64,000 bases of DNA, from contig CAVSCI010000003.1 of the NCBI GenBank assembly GCA_963726365.1, positions 557,934 to 621,933 on the forward strand, given 5' to 3'. Of the stretch, positions 48,223 to 56,541 are shown piece by piece; the stretch's first letter is position 1, and every line of letters starts with the position of its first letter. Source of the stretch: JAABQG01 sp963726365. Lineage in GTDB: Bacteria; Pseudomonadota; Gammaproteobacteria; Burkholderiales; Burkholderiaceae_C. The notes under the pieces were generated by a model, which did no database searches, had not been told where the DNA came from, and was given only the letters and a program-made list of their open reading frames with translations. Both the position numbers and the translations under genes were made by a program.

Positions 48223-49257
48223 ATGGAGTTTTTCATCATCTCGATGCTCAACGGGCTGAGCTACGGCCTGTTGCTGTTCATGTTGAGCTCAGGGCTGACC
48301 CTCATCTTCAGCATGATGGGTGTCCTGAATTTCGCGCATGCCAGCTTCTACATGGTCGGAGCCTATGTGGGCTATACCGTGTCTCGCCTGGTCGGCTTCT
48401 GGCCGGCGCTGGTGATCGCACCGCTGGTGGTGGGCGCCCTGGGCGCACTGTTCGAGCGCCTTTGCCTTCGCCGGGTGCACAAGTTCGGGCATGTGCCGGA
48501 GCTCCTGATCACCTTTGGCCTGTCTTATGTCATTCTTGAACTCGTGCAGCTTGTCTGGGGCCGGATCGCCGTTGAATTTCGTCCGCCAGAGTTGCTCCAG
48601 GGGCCGGCCTTCACCTTGATCAATCACTCGGTCAATGGGCTCAGCCTCCTGTGGGGCGCCGCACCGGCTGATCTGTGCCGTGCCGCCGACACGACCGTGC
48701 GCCTGGTGTGTTCACCTTTCCCGGCCACCCGCGGCTTCATGATGCTGGTCGCGCTGATCATGCTGGCTTCGGTGTGGATGCTGCTGACCCGCACGCGCAT
48801 CGGCCTGGTGATCCAGGCGGCGTTGACACATCCGGAAACGGTGGAAGCCCTGGGTCACAACGTTCCAGCCGTCTTCATGATGGTGTTCGGTGCGGGTGCC
48901 GCGCTGGCGGGGCTGGCCGGCGTGATTGGCGGCAGCACCTTCCTGACCGAACCCAGCATGGCGGCCACAGTCGGCTCGGTCATCTTCGTGGTCGTCGTCG
49001 TGGGCGGCATGGGCTCGCTTCCCGGGGCTTTCCTGGCCTCGGTGCTGATCGGTGTGATCCAGACCTTCGCGGTCGCGTTCGACTACTCGCTCGGGACACT
49101 GGCGGCACAGATGGGCATGCAGCTGAGCGCCGGTGCACTCGACAATACCTTCGTGAAAATGACGGTGTCGCAAGTTGCGCCGATTCTTCCGTTCCTGTTC
49201 CTGGTGCTGATCCTGATCTTCCGGCCCAAGGGCCTTCTCGGAACCCGGGAGGGCTGA
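48223..49257 (+). CDS. livH: Liv-type ABC transporter permease LivH
   Basis: 344-residue inner-membrane permease with about eight helices. LTLIFSMMGVLNFAHASFYM is the LivH N-terminal signature, and GVIGGSTFLTEPSM is followed by a Val-rich helix (VIFVVVVVGGMGSLPGAF) typical of the family. A periplasmic segment (LCRAADTTVRLVC) is less conserved. GGAAGG-like bases precede the ATG. It partners LivM. Confidence 0.93.
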   Translation: MEFFIISMLNGLSYGLLLFMLSSGLTLIFSMMGVLNFAHASFYMVGAYVGYTVSRLVGFWPALVIAPLVVGALGALFERLCLRRVHKFGHVPELLITFGLSYVILELVQLVWGRIAVEFRPPELLQGPAFTLINHSVNGLSLLWGAAPADLCRAADTTVRLVCSPFPATRGFMMLVALIMLASVWMLLTRTRIGLVIQAALTHPETVEALGHNVPAVFMMVFGAGAALAGLAGVIGGSTFLTEPSMAATVGSVIFVVVVVGGMGSLPGAFLASVLIGVIQTFAVAFDYSLGTLAAQMGMQLSAGALDNTFVKMTVSQVAPILPFLFLVLILIFRPKGLLGTREG

Positions 49258-49260
49258 GCG

Positions 49261-50550
49261 ATGCGCAACTATTACGAATTCAAACCCATCAACATCGGGC
49301 GCTGGATTGTCTGGAGCCTGTTTGCCCTGGTCATGGCCGTGGCGCCGCTGGTTTTCGACAGCAGCCTGTCGGTCACCATCCTGTCGCAGATGGGCATCGC
49401 CATCATCGCGTGCCTCTCCTACAACATGCTGCTGGGACAGGGCGGCATGCTGAGCTTCGGGCATGCCGTGTATACCGGGCTAGGCTCCTACCTCGCCATG
49501 CACGCGCTGAACAGCATATCGGCGGGTTCCCTGCCGCTGCCGGTGTCCCTCGTGCCCCTGGTGGGCGGCGTTGCGGGTTTGGGTTTTGCCGTGCTCTTCG
49601 GCTGGGTGACCACCCGCAAGTCCGGCACGACCTTTGCCATGATCACGCTCGGCCTGGGGGAACTGGTGTTCGCCATGTCGCTCATGATCCCCGAGTTTTT
49701 TGGCGGCGAGGGTGGTGTGTCGGGGAACCGTGTCACGGGCAAGCCATTTCTGGGCGTCACCTTCGGTCCGCCGCTGCAGGTCTATTACCTGATCGCGGCC
49801 TACACCTTCGTCACGGTGGCCGCGATGTTCGCGTTTACGCGAACCCCGCTGGGCCGCATGCTTAATGCCGTGCGCGACAACCCGGAGCGCGTGGAATTTG
49901 TCGGCTACAACACCCAGCGGGTGCGCTACCACGCCTTCATCATCGCCGGATTTTTTGCTGGCGTCGCGGGCGGGCTCGGCAGCCTGCTATTCGAGATCGT
50001 CACGGCCGAGGTCGTCGGCGCGGGTCGCTCGGGCGCCTATCTGCTGTTCACGTTTCTGGGTGGTGCCACCTTCTTCTTCGGTCCGATACTCGGCGGCATT
50101 CTGATGGTGATTGCCTTTGTGCTGCTGTCGGAGTTCACCAAGGCGTGGCTGTTGTACCTGGGGCTGATTTTCATGTTCATGGTGATGTACGCGCCGGGCG
50201 GCATTGCCAGCCTGATCATGATGAATCTGCGGGTGGCATCCTTTGGCAAATTGCGCTCGTTGTGGGTCAGTTACCTTGCACTCGGCGTCACCTTTCTCAT
50301 CGTGCTCCTGGGGGCGGGCGCGATGATCGAGATGATTTATCACTTGCAGCTGAGTGCAGCCATGGGCAATGAAGTCAGGTTCCTCGGCGCAACGCTGGAC
50401 GCTCGTGGGCTCAACAGCTGGTTTGGCTCTCTGTTTGTCCTGCTGACGGGTTTTGGCCTGTTCGAGGTAACCCGGCGGCAGTTCAAGCTGCAGTGGGGCG
50501 AGATCCAGACTGACATCGAGAAAGAAATCAAACGCAGGGAGGCCGAGTAA
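49261..50550 (+). CDS. livM: Liv-type ABC transporter permease LivM
   Basis: 429-residue permease. SYNMLLGQGGMLSFGHAVYTGLG is the LivM signature, and GRMLNAVRDNPERVEFVGYN is the cytoplasmic coupling loop. Beyond the usual core it has a C-terminal extension of roughly 100 residues with an extra hydrophobic helix (SYLALGVTFLIVLLGAGAMI) and a charged tail. The gene lies 3 bases after livH, and its TAA overlaps the livG ATG by one base. Confidence 0.93.
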   Translation: MRNYYEFKPINIGRWIVWSLFALVMAVAPLVFDSSLSVTILSQMGIAIIACLSYNMLLGQGGMLSFGHAVYTGLGSYLAMHALNSISAGSLPLPVSLVPLVGGVAGLGFAVLFGWVTTRKSGTTFAMITLGLGELVFAMSLMIPEFFGGEGGVSGNRVTGKPFLGVTFGPPLQVYYLIAAYTFVTVAAMFAFTRTPLGRMLNAVRDNPERVEFVGYNTQRVRYHAFIIAGFFAGVAGGLGSLLFEIVTAEVVGAGRSGAYLLFTFLGGATFFFGPILGGILMVIAFVLLSEFTKAWLLYLGLIFMFMVMYAPGGIASLIMMNLRVASFGKLRSLWVSYLALGVTFLIVLLGAGAMIEMIYHLQLSAAMGNEVRFLGATLDARGLNSWFGSLFVLLTGFGLFEVTRRQFKLQWGEIQTDIEKEIKRREAE

Positions 50551-51329
50551 TGAGTGGCGCTTATGCATTGGAACTCCGGGACCTGCGCAAGAGTTTCGGC
50601 AAGACCGAGATCATTCGAGGCGTCAACCTGGCCGTGACTGCGGGAGAGCGTGTGGCCATCATCGGACCCAACGGCGCCGGCAAGTCGACACTTTTCAACC
50701 TGATCAGCGGTCGATTCGAGCCCACCAGCGGCGACGTGCTGCTCAATGGCGAGAGGATCAACGGCAAGAAGCCCTACGAGATCAACCGGCTGGGCCTGTC
50801 GCGCAGCTTCCAGATCACCAACATATTCCCCAAGCTCAGCGTATTCGAAAACTTGCGCTGCGGGGTGCTCTGGAGCCTGGGCTACAAGTACACCTTCCTG
50901 AAGTTCCTGGCCGATCTGGACGATGCCAACGAGCGTGCGGAGCAGCTCATGACCATGATCAAACTCGACAAGAAGCGCGATGTGCTCGGCATGAACCTCA
51001 CTTATGCCGAGCAGCGGGCGCTGGAGATTGGCATCACCATTGCCGGCGGTGCCGGCGTCATCCTGCTCGATGAGCCCACGGCGGGCATGAGCCGCAGCGA
51101 AACCACGCGATTCATCAGCCTGATCAAGGAGGTCACTGTGGGAAAGACACTGCTGACCGTGGAACACGACATGGGCGTGGTGTTTGGCCTGGCCGACAGG
51201 ATCGCGGTCGTGGTGTATGGCGAGGTGATCGACTTCGACACCCCGGAGGCGGTGCGTGCCAACCCGAAGGTGCAGGAGGCCTATTTGGGATCTGCCGTGG
51301 CCGATGCCCAGGCAGGTGGAGGGCACTGA
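50550..51329 (+). CDS. livG: Liv-type ABC transporter ATPase LivG, degenerate signature
   Basis: 259-residue nucleotide-binding subunit. Walker A GPNGAGKST is intact, the Q-loop region is SRSFQITNIF, Walker B VILLDEPTAGMS and the switch His in LLTVEHDM are present. The ABC signature reads NLTYAEQRALEIG instead of LSGGQ or the usual LivG LSYGEQ, with Ala where Gly is normal. In the dimer this signature faces LivF's nucleotide, whose Walker A is also altered. Confidence 0.93.
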   Translation: MSGAYALELRDLRKSFGKTEIIRGVNLAVTAGERVAIIGPNGAGKSTLFNLISGRFEPTSGDVLLNGERINGKKPYEINRLGLSRSFQITNIFPKLSVFENLRCGVLWSLGYKYTFLKFLADLDDANERAEQLMTMIKLDKKRDVLGMNLTYAEQRALEIGITIAGGAGVILLDEPTAGMSRSETTRFISLIKEVTVGKTLLTVEHDMGVVFGLADRIAVVVYGEVIDFDTPEAVRANPKVQEAYLGSAVADAQAGGGH

Positions 51330-51331
51330 CG

Positions 51332-52027
51332 ATGTTGAAGATTGAAAACCTGCACGCTTTTTACGGCAAGAGCCATGTCCTGCATGGCGTGGGATTTGGC
51401 GTTGGGCCTGGCGAAATCGTTGCCCTGCTCGGGCGCAACGGGTCCGGGCGCTCCACAGCGGCCAAAGCCATCATGGGCCTCGTCCATTGCGAAGGCAGTG
51501 TGCGATGGAAGGACAAGGAGATCCTGGGGCGAAAAGCCTATGAAATCGCACACCTGGGACTGGGCTATGTGCCCGAGAGCCGCGATATCTTTCCGGCACT
51601 GACCGTGCATGAGAACCTGCTGCTCGGGCAAAAGGGTTCCGGCAAGGGCAGCCGCTGGTCGTTTGACGACATGTACGACATGTTTCCGCGACTCAAGGAG
51701 CGCAGCCGTATCCAGGCTGGCGTGCTGTCGGGTGGTGAGCAGCAAATGCTGACGCTGTGCCGCACCCTGATGGGGGACCCTGACCTGATCATCATCGATG
51801 AGCCGACCGAGGGCCTGGCGCCCAAGATCGTCGAACTGGTGGGCCAGTATCTGCAAAAGCTCAAGGCCCGCGGCATCTCGGTGCTGCTGATCGAGCAGAA
51901 ACTGACGATCGCCATGGCGATTTCGGACCGGGTCATGGTGATGGGCCATGGCTGCATCGTGTTCCAGGGTACGCCGGAGAGCCTGAGTGCGGATGCATAC
52001 ATCCGCAAGGAATGGCTGGAGGTCTGA
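51332..52027 (+). CDS. livF: Liv-type ABC transporter ATPase LivF with Arg in Walker A
   Basis: 231-residue nucleotide-binding subunit. Walker A is GRNGSGRST: the catalytic Lys is replaced by Arg, codon 40 (CGC at 51449-51451). The signature VLSGGEQQML and Walker B LIIIDEPTEGLAP are canonical, and the switch position is Gln (LIEQKLTIA) as usual in LivF. The gene follows livG by 2 bases. The Arg codon differs from either Lys codon at two or more positions, so a single sequencing slip does not explain it. Confidence 0.93.
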   Translation: MLKIENLHAFYGKSHVLHGVGFGVGPGEIVALLGRNGSGRSTAAKAIMGLVHCEGSVRWKDKEILGRKAYEIAHLGLGYVPESRDIFPALTVHENLLLGQKGSGKGSRWSFDDMYDMFPRLKERSRIQAGVLSGGEQQMLTLCRTLMGDPDLIIIDEPTEGLAPKIVELVGQYLQKLKARGISVLLIEQKLTIAMAISDRVMVMGHGCIVFQGTPESLSADAYIRKEWLEV

Positions 52028-52101
52028 TGTCGCGCCGGGCTCAGTCCCGGCTGTGACAAGGTCCTGCCGCAGTGCAGCACAATCCACCTAGAATCCAAAA
52101 T

Positions 52102-52115
52102 AGAACGATCGTTCT
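52102..52115. promoter_or_regulatory. Candidate TetR-family operator upstream of the fadB-like gene
   Basis: AGAACGATCGTTCT is a perfect 14-base palindrome 36 bases upstream of the ATG, directly after a TAGAAT (-10-like) hexamer at 52089-52094. Position over the start region suggests repression. Such palindromes are typical of TetR-family regulators of fatty-acid genes; no regulator gene is in the window. Confidence 0.6.
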
Positions 52116-52151
52116 TTTCTCGCTTCATCTCTTTTTACGAGGAACCCCAGC

Positions 52152-54263
52152 ATGACGGCTGAATACAAAGTCCACGGCGACGTGGCGGTGATCACACTCA
52201 ACAACCCGCCAGTCAATGGTCTGGGGTATGCCACGCGGATCGGCATCACCGACGCGCTGGCCCAGGCCAACGCCGATTCGGCCGTCAAATCGATCGTTCT
52301 CACCGGGGCTGGCAAGGCCTTTTCGGGCGGTGCTGACATCCGCGAGTTTGGCAGTCCCAAGGCGACCCAGGAGCCCAACCTGCTGAGCGTGATCTCGGCC
52401 CTGGAGCATTCGGGCAAACCCGTCGTGGCCGCCGTCCACTCGGTCTGCATGGGGGGCGGACTGGAACTGGCACTCGGCTGCCACTACCGCATCGCCGCGC
52501 CCGGCTGCAGTGTGGCACTGCCTGAGGTCAAGCTCGGCCTGATTCCGGGCGCCGGCGGCACGCAGCGCCTGCCGCGTGTGCTGGGCGTGGAGACCGCCCT
52601 GAACATGATCGTCAGCGGCGAGCCGGTCAAGAGCGAACTGCTGGCCTCGCTGCCGGGCCAGAAGCTGTTTGACAAGATGGCAGCGTCCGTCGAGTCGCTG
52701 CCGTCCGAGGCACTGGCCATGGCCCAGGAAATGGCCGCCAAACATGCGGACGGCAGCGCACTGCCGCTGGTGCGCAATCTGCCCTGCAAGCACCCCCTGG
52801 GTGACGCCTACTTCCAGTTTGCCCGCAACATGGTCAAGGGCATGTCGAAGAATTTTCCGGCGCCGGGAAAGTGCGTGGATGCCGTCGAGGCCGCCACGAC
52901 GAAGAAGTTCGACGAGGGCATGGCGTTCGAGCGCGAGATCTTCATCAACCTGATGTGGACCCCGGAGTGCCGCTCGCTGCGCCACCTCTTCCAGGCCGAG
53001 CGCGCCGCATCCAAGATTCCGGATGTGCCGGCGGACACGCCGCTGCGCGACATCAAGTCCATTGCCGTGATCGGCGCCGGCACGATGGGCGGCGGCATCG
53101 CCATGAACTTCCTGAACGCCGGAATTCCCGTCAAGATGCTGGAGATGAAGCAGGAGGCGCTGGACCGTGGCGTGGCGACCATCCGCAAGAACTATGAAGC
53201 CCAGGTCAAGAAAGGCAAGCTCAAGCAGGACAAGTACGACCAGCGCATGGCACTGCTGACCACGACGCTGAGCTACGACGACCTCGCCGGCACCGACATG
53301 GTGATCGAGGCCGTCTTTGAGGAAATCGGCGTCAAGGAAGCCGTCTTCAAGGAGTTGGACCGCGTAATGAAGCCGGGTGCGATCCTGGCTTCCAACACCT
53401 CGACGCTGGACGTCAACAAAATAGCCAACTTCACGAAGCGCCCCGAAGACGTGGTCGGTCTGCACTTCTTCAGTCCCGCCAATGTGATGAAGTTGCTGGA
53501 AGTGGTGCGGGGCGCCAAGACCGCCAAGGACGTGATGGCCACCGTGATGGCCGTCGCCAAGAAGATCAAGAAGATTGCCGTGGTCTCCGGCGTGTGCGAC
53601 GGTTTCATCGGCAACCGCATGATCGAGCAGTACGGCCGCCAGGGCGGTTTCCTGCTCGACGAAGGCTGCACGCCCGCGCAGGTCGACAAGGCCATGGAGA
53701 AATTCGGCATGGCCATGGGGCCGTTCCGCATGGGCGACCTGGCCGGCAACGACATTGGCTGGGCCATCCGCAAGCGCCGGGCGACGGAACGCGCCGACAT
53801 GAAGTACAGCAAGACGGCTGACCTGCTGTGCGAGAAGGGTCGTTTCGGGCAAAAGACCGGTGCCGGCTGGTACGACTATGTGGCTGGCAAGCGCGACGCC
53901 ATCCCCAATGCCGAGGTGGTCAAGATGATCGAGGATTACCGGGCCTCCAAAGGCATCGTGCCGCGCAAGATCTCGGACGAGGAGATCGTGCAGCGCCTGG
54001 TGTTTGCACTGGTGAACGAGGCGGCGCACATTCTGGAAGAGGGCATTGCCAACAAGGCCAGCGACATCGACATCGTCTATATCTTTGGCTATGGCTTCCC
54101 GGCCCACCGTGGCGGGCCGATGAACTATGCCGACCAGGTCGGGCTGTTCAATGTGGTGCAGGCCATGAACCGCTTTGCGAAGAACCCCCTGGACGACGCC
54201 AAGTTCTGGCAGCCCGCGCCCTTGCTGGCACGCCTGGCGGCCGAAGGCAAGACGTTCAACTGA
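52152..54263 (+). CDS. Bifunctional enoyl-CoA hydratase/3-hydroxyacyl-CoA dehydrogenase
   Basis: 703-residue FadB/FadJ-like multifunctional enzyme. The N-terminal crotonase domain (about residues 1-190) has GAGKAFSGGADIREFG and the oxyanion region VCMGGGLELALGCHYRI, with the Glu of PEVKLGLIPGAGGTQRLPR. The dehydrogenase part begins near residue 305 with GAGTMGGGIAMNFLNAG, followed by GLHFFSPANVMKLLEVV (catalytic His) and two C-terminal 3HCDH domains. It is arranged like peroxisomal bifunctional enzymes. It follows livF after 124 bases containing a TetR-like palindrome and is followed by a thiolase. Confidence 0.93.
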   Translation: MTAEYKVHGDVAVITLNNPPVNGLGYATRIGITDALAQANADSAVKSIVLTGAGKAFSGGADIREFGSPKATQEPNLLSVISALEHSGKPVVAAVHSVCMGGGLELALGCHYRIAAPGCSVALPEVKLGLIPGAGGTQRLPRVLGVETALNMIVSGEPVKSELLASLPGQKLFDKMAASVESLPSEALAMAQEMAAKHADGSALPLVRNLPCKHPLGDAYFQFARNMVKGMSKNFPAPGKCVDAVEAATTKKFDEGMAFEREIFINLMWTPECRSLRHLFQAERAASKIPDVPADTPLRDIKSIAVIGAGTMGGGIAMNFLNAGIPVKMLEMKQEALDRGVATIRKNYEAQVKKGKLKQDKYDQRMALLTTTLSYDDLAGTDMVIEAVFEEIGVKEAVFKELDRVMKPGAILASNTSTLDVNKIANFTKRPEDVVGLHFFSPANVMKLLEVVRGAKTAKDVMATVMAVAKKIKKIAVVSGVCDGFIGNRMIEQYGRQGGFLLDEGCTPAQVDKAMEKFGMAMGPFRMGDLAGNDIGWAIRKRRATERADMKYSKTADLLCEKGRFGQKTGAGWYDYVAGKRDAIPNAEVVKMIEDYRASKGIVPRKISDEEIVQRLVFALVNEAAHILEEGIANKASDIDIVYIFGYGFPAHRGGPMNYADQVGLFNVVQAMNRFAKNPLDDAKFWQPAPLLARLAAEGKTFN

Positions 54264-54303
54264 AACGGGCAAGCCCTGTCCTCGACACTTTAGAAAGATC
54301 ACC

Positions 54304-55479
54304 ATGACTTCTGCCGTTATCGTTTCCACCGCGCGCACTCCGCTGGCCAAGAGCTGGAAGGGTGCGTTCAACATGACCCATGGCGCCACCCTGGGCGGCC
54401 ACGCCGTGCAGCACGCCATCGCCCGCGCCGGCATCGAGGCCGCTGAGGTCGATGACGTGATCATGGGCTGCGCCTCTCCTGAAGGCGCCACCGGCGCCAA
54501 CATCGCGCGCCAGATCGCCCTGCGCGCGGGCTGCCCGGTGACCACCTCGGGCACCACCGTCAACCGTTTCTGTTCCTCCGGTCTGCAGACCATCGCCCTG
54601 GCTGCGCAGCGCATCATCGCCGGCGAGGCCGATGTGTTCGTGGCCGGCGGCGTGGAAAGCATTTCCTGCGTGCAGCAGGAAATGAACAAGCACATGCTGG
54701 CCGATCCCTGGCTGGTGAAGAACAAGCCCGAGATCTACTGGAACATGCTGCAGACCGCCGAGAACGTGGCCAAGCGCTACAACATCAGCCGCGATGCCAT
54801 GGACGAATATGGTGCGGCCAGCCAGCAGAAGGCCACGGCCGCGCTGGCAGCGGGCCTGTTTGCCGCGGAGATCGCTCCCATCACGGTCACCATGGGCGTG
54901 GCCGACAAGGTCATGGGCCTCACGACCCGGCAGGTCACCGTCAGCAACGACGAAGGCATCCGCGACGGCACCACCAAGGAAGGCATCAGCGGCCTGCGCT
55001 CGGCGGTTCCGGGGGGCTTGATCACCGCCGGCAATGCCAGCCAGTTCTCCGACGGCGGCGGCGCCTGCGTCCTGATGAACGAAACCCTGGCCGAAAAGAA
55101 GGGCTTGCAGCCTCTGGGGCGCTTCCTGGGCTTTGCGGTGGCCGGTTGTGAGCCGGACGAAATGGGCATCGGTCCGGTCTTCGCCATTCCGAAGGTCCTG
55201 GCGCGCCTGGGCCTGAAGATCAGCGACATCGACCTGTGGGAACTCAATGAAGCCTTCGCCGTCCAGGTGATCTATTGCCGCGACAAGCTCGGCATTCCCG
55301 GCGACCGGCTCAACGTCAACGGCGGCGCCATCGCCGTGGGTCACCCCTACGGCGTCAGCGGCCAGCGCCTCACCGGTCACGCATTGATCGAAGGCAAGCG
55401 CCGTGGCGCCAAGCGTGTGGCCGTGACCATGTGCATTGGCGGCGGCATGGGCGCCTGCGGCATCTTCGAGGTGCTTTGA
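54304..55479 (+). CDS. Acetyl-CoA acyltransferase (thiolase)
   Basis: 391-residue thiolase closing the beta-oxidation cycle. The nucleophilic Cys is in NRFCSSGLQTIA near residue 90, the catalytic His in NVNGGAIAVGHPYGVSGQR, and the second Cys in TMCIGGGMGACG. Degradative thiolases usually have GHPLG; here it is GHPYG. It lies 40 bases after the bifunctional enzyme and forms the usual FadBA-like pair. Confidence 0.93.
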   Translation: MTSAVIVSTARTPLAKSWKGAFNMTHGATLGGHAVQHAIARAGIEAAEVDDVIMGCASPEGATGANIARQIALRAGCPVTTSGTTVNRFCSSGLQTIALAAQRIIAGEADVFVAGGVESISCVQQEMNKHMLADPWLVKNKPEIYWNMLQTAENVAKRYNISRDAMDEYGAASQQKATAALAAGLFAAEIAPITVTMGVADKVMGLTTRQVTVSNDEGIRDGTTKEGISGLRSAVPGGLITAGNASQFSDGGGACVLMNETLAEKKGLQPLGRFLGFAVAGCEPDEMGIGPVFAIPKVLARLGLKISDIDLWELNEAFAVQVIYCRDKLGIPGDRLNVNGGAIAVGHPYGVSGQRLTGHALIEGKRRGAKRVAVTMCIGGGMGACGIFEVL

Positions 55480-55516
55480 CGCAGGCCTGGCGCCCCCGGG
55501 TCAGAGAGGCAGGGCT

Positions 55517-56432
55517 GTGACGCAACCGGTCAAGCGTTTGCTGTACCTGGTGCATGGTGCGCCCAGCTACTACCAGGAGGCCGCCTATTCGATGCTGTCC
55601 TTGTGGCGCCAGCCCGGCGGCAGTGAATTTGAAATCGTCGTGGTCACCGACGACCCGGCCCCCTTGCGGGCCTTGATTGCGTGATCCGCCCCAGCTTCGT
55701 TACCTGGTCTTTTCCGATGAACAGCGCCGGGCCTGGCAGGGCAGCATCGGTTATGTCCATCGCATGAAGCCGAGCGCGTTGGCCTGGGCCATTGATCAGC
55801 TTGACAACACGGGTGACCCGGTCTGGGCCTTTATCGATTCGGACACCGCGTTTACGCGCCCCCCGAATCCGTGGTTCGATGCCGTGGCGCAGGGGGCCGT
55901 CGTGCTGCATGCCCAGGAGGGCACGGTGGACGGCAACCGCAGCCATTCCCGCTCCCAACGTCGGCTCGCTGATGCCTGTGCGAAACAGGCGATGACGGTG
56001 CGTGGAAAGCTCAGGCGCATCAGTGGCGCATCGGCCCTGTGGAACTCCGGTGTGATCGGCCTGCGCGCCAGCCAGCGCGGGATCCTGAGCGAGACCGTGG
56101 CCCTGATCGACACCATGTACCCGGTGGTTCCCATCCACACCATCGAGCAGGTCGCGCTATCGATCATCCTGCAGGATCGGCAGCAGGCTGTGCAAACTTG
56201 CGAGGAGGGCGTCCTGCACTACCACACCTTCAAGGAGTTCCGCGGTGACCTGGCGCGCTTCTTCGCACACTACCAGGGTGCCTCGGTGAGCCAGTTGCTG
56301 CAGGCCTGGCCTGAAATTGATCCAGTGCAGCGCATCGTTCCCAAGCAGGAATTCAATGCCCTGCCCAAATGGCGGCGCAAGCTGCGGCGGTACTTTGGTG
56401 GTGGCTGGCGGCCATTGCCGCTGCCGTGGTAG
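55517..56432 (+). pseudogene. Putative glycosyltransferase-like protein, frameshifted as written
   Basis: About 305 residues after correction. The N-terminus (VKRLLYLVHGAPSYYQEAAY, then FEIVVVTDDP) and a central VWAFIDSDTAFTRPP, a DxD-type motif, resemble GT-A fold glycosyltransferases, with WNSGVIGLRAS as the usual acceptor-side motif. One extra base near 55677 shifts the frame; dropping it gives RALLRDPPQLRYLVFSDE. The gene interrupts the beta-oxidation block and has no clear link to it. The GTG start at 55517 is tentative. Donor and acceptor are unknown. Confidence 0.7.
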
Positions 56433-56541
56433 CCGGACGCCGCGATTGCAAGCCCACACGCCGGTTCCCGCAGCATGACGTTCTTCGCCACACCACATTC
56501 CTTTTGACCCAGCCTGAAAAGCCCCCCACCGGACTGCTCCC

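Noticed and set aside
48600..48720. Possible double frameshift in livH around LCRAADTTVRLVC
   Set aside because: The frame is intact and this periplasmic loop is variable in the family; no single correction clearly improves it.
52034..52051. GCCGGG/CCCGGC hairpin after livF as a terminator
   Set aside because: The stem is only six pairs and there is no T-run; read-through cannot be excluded.
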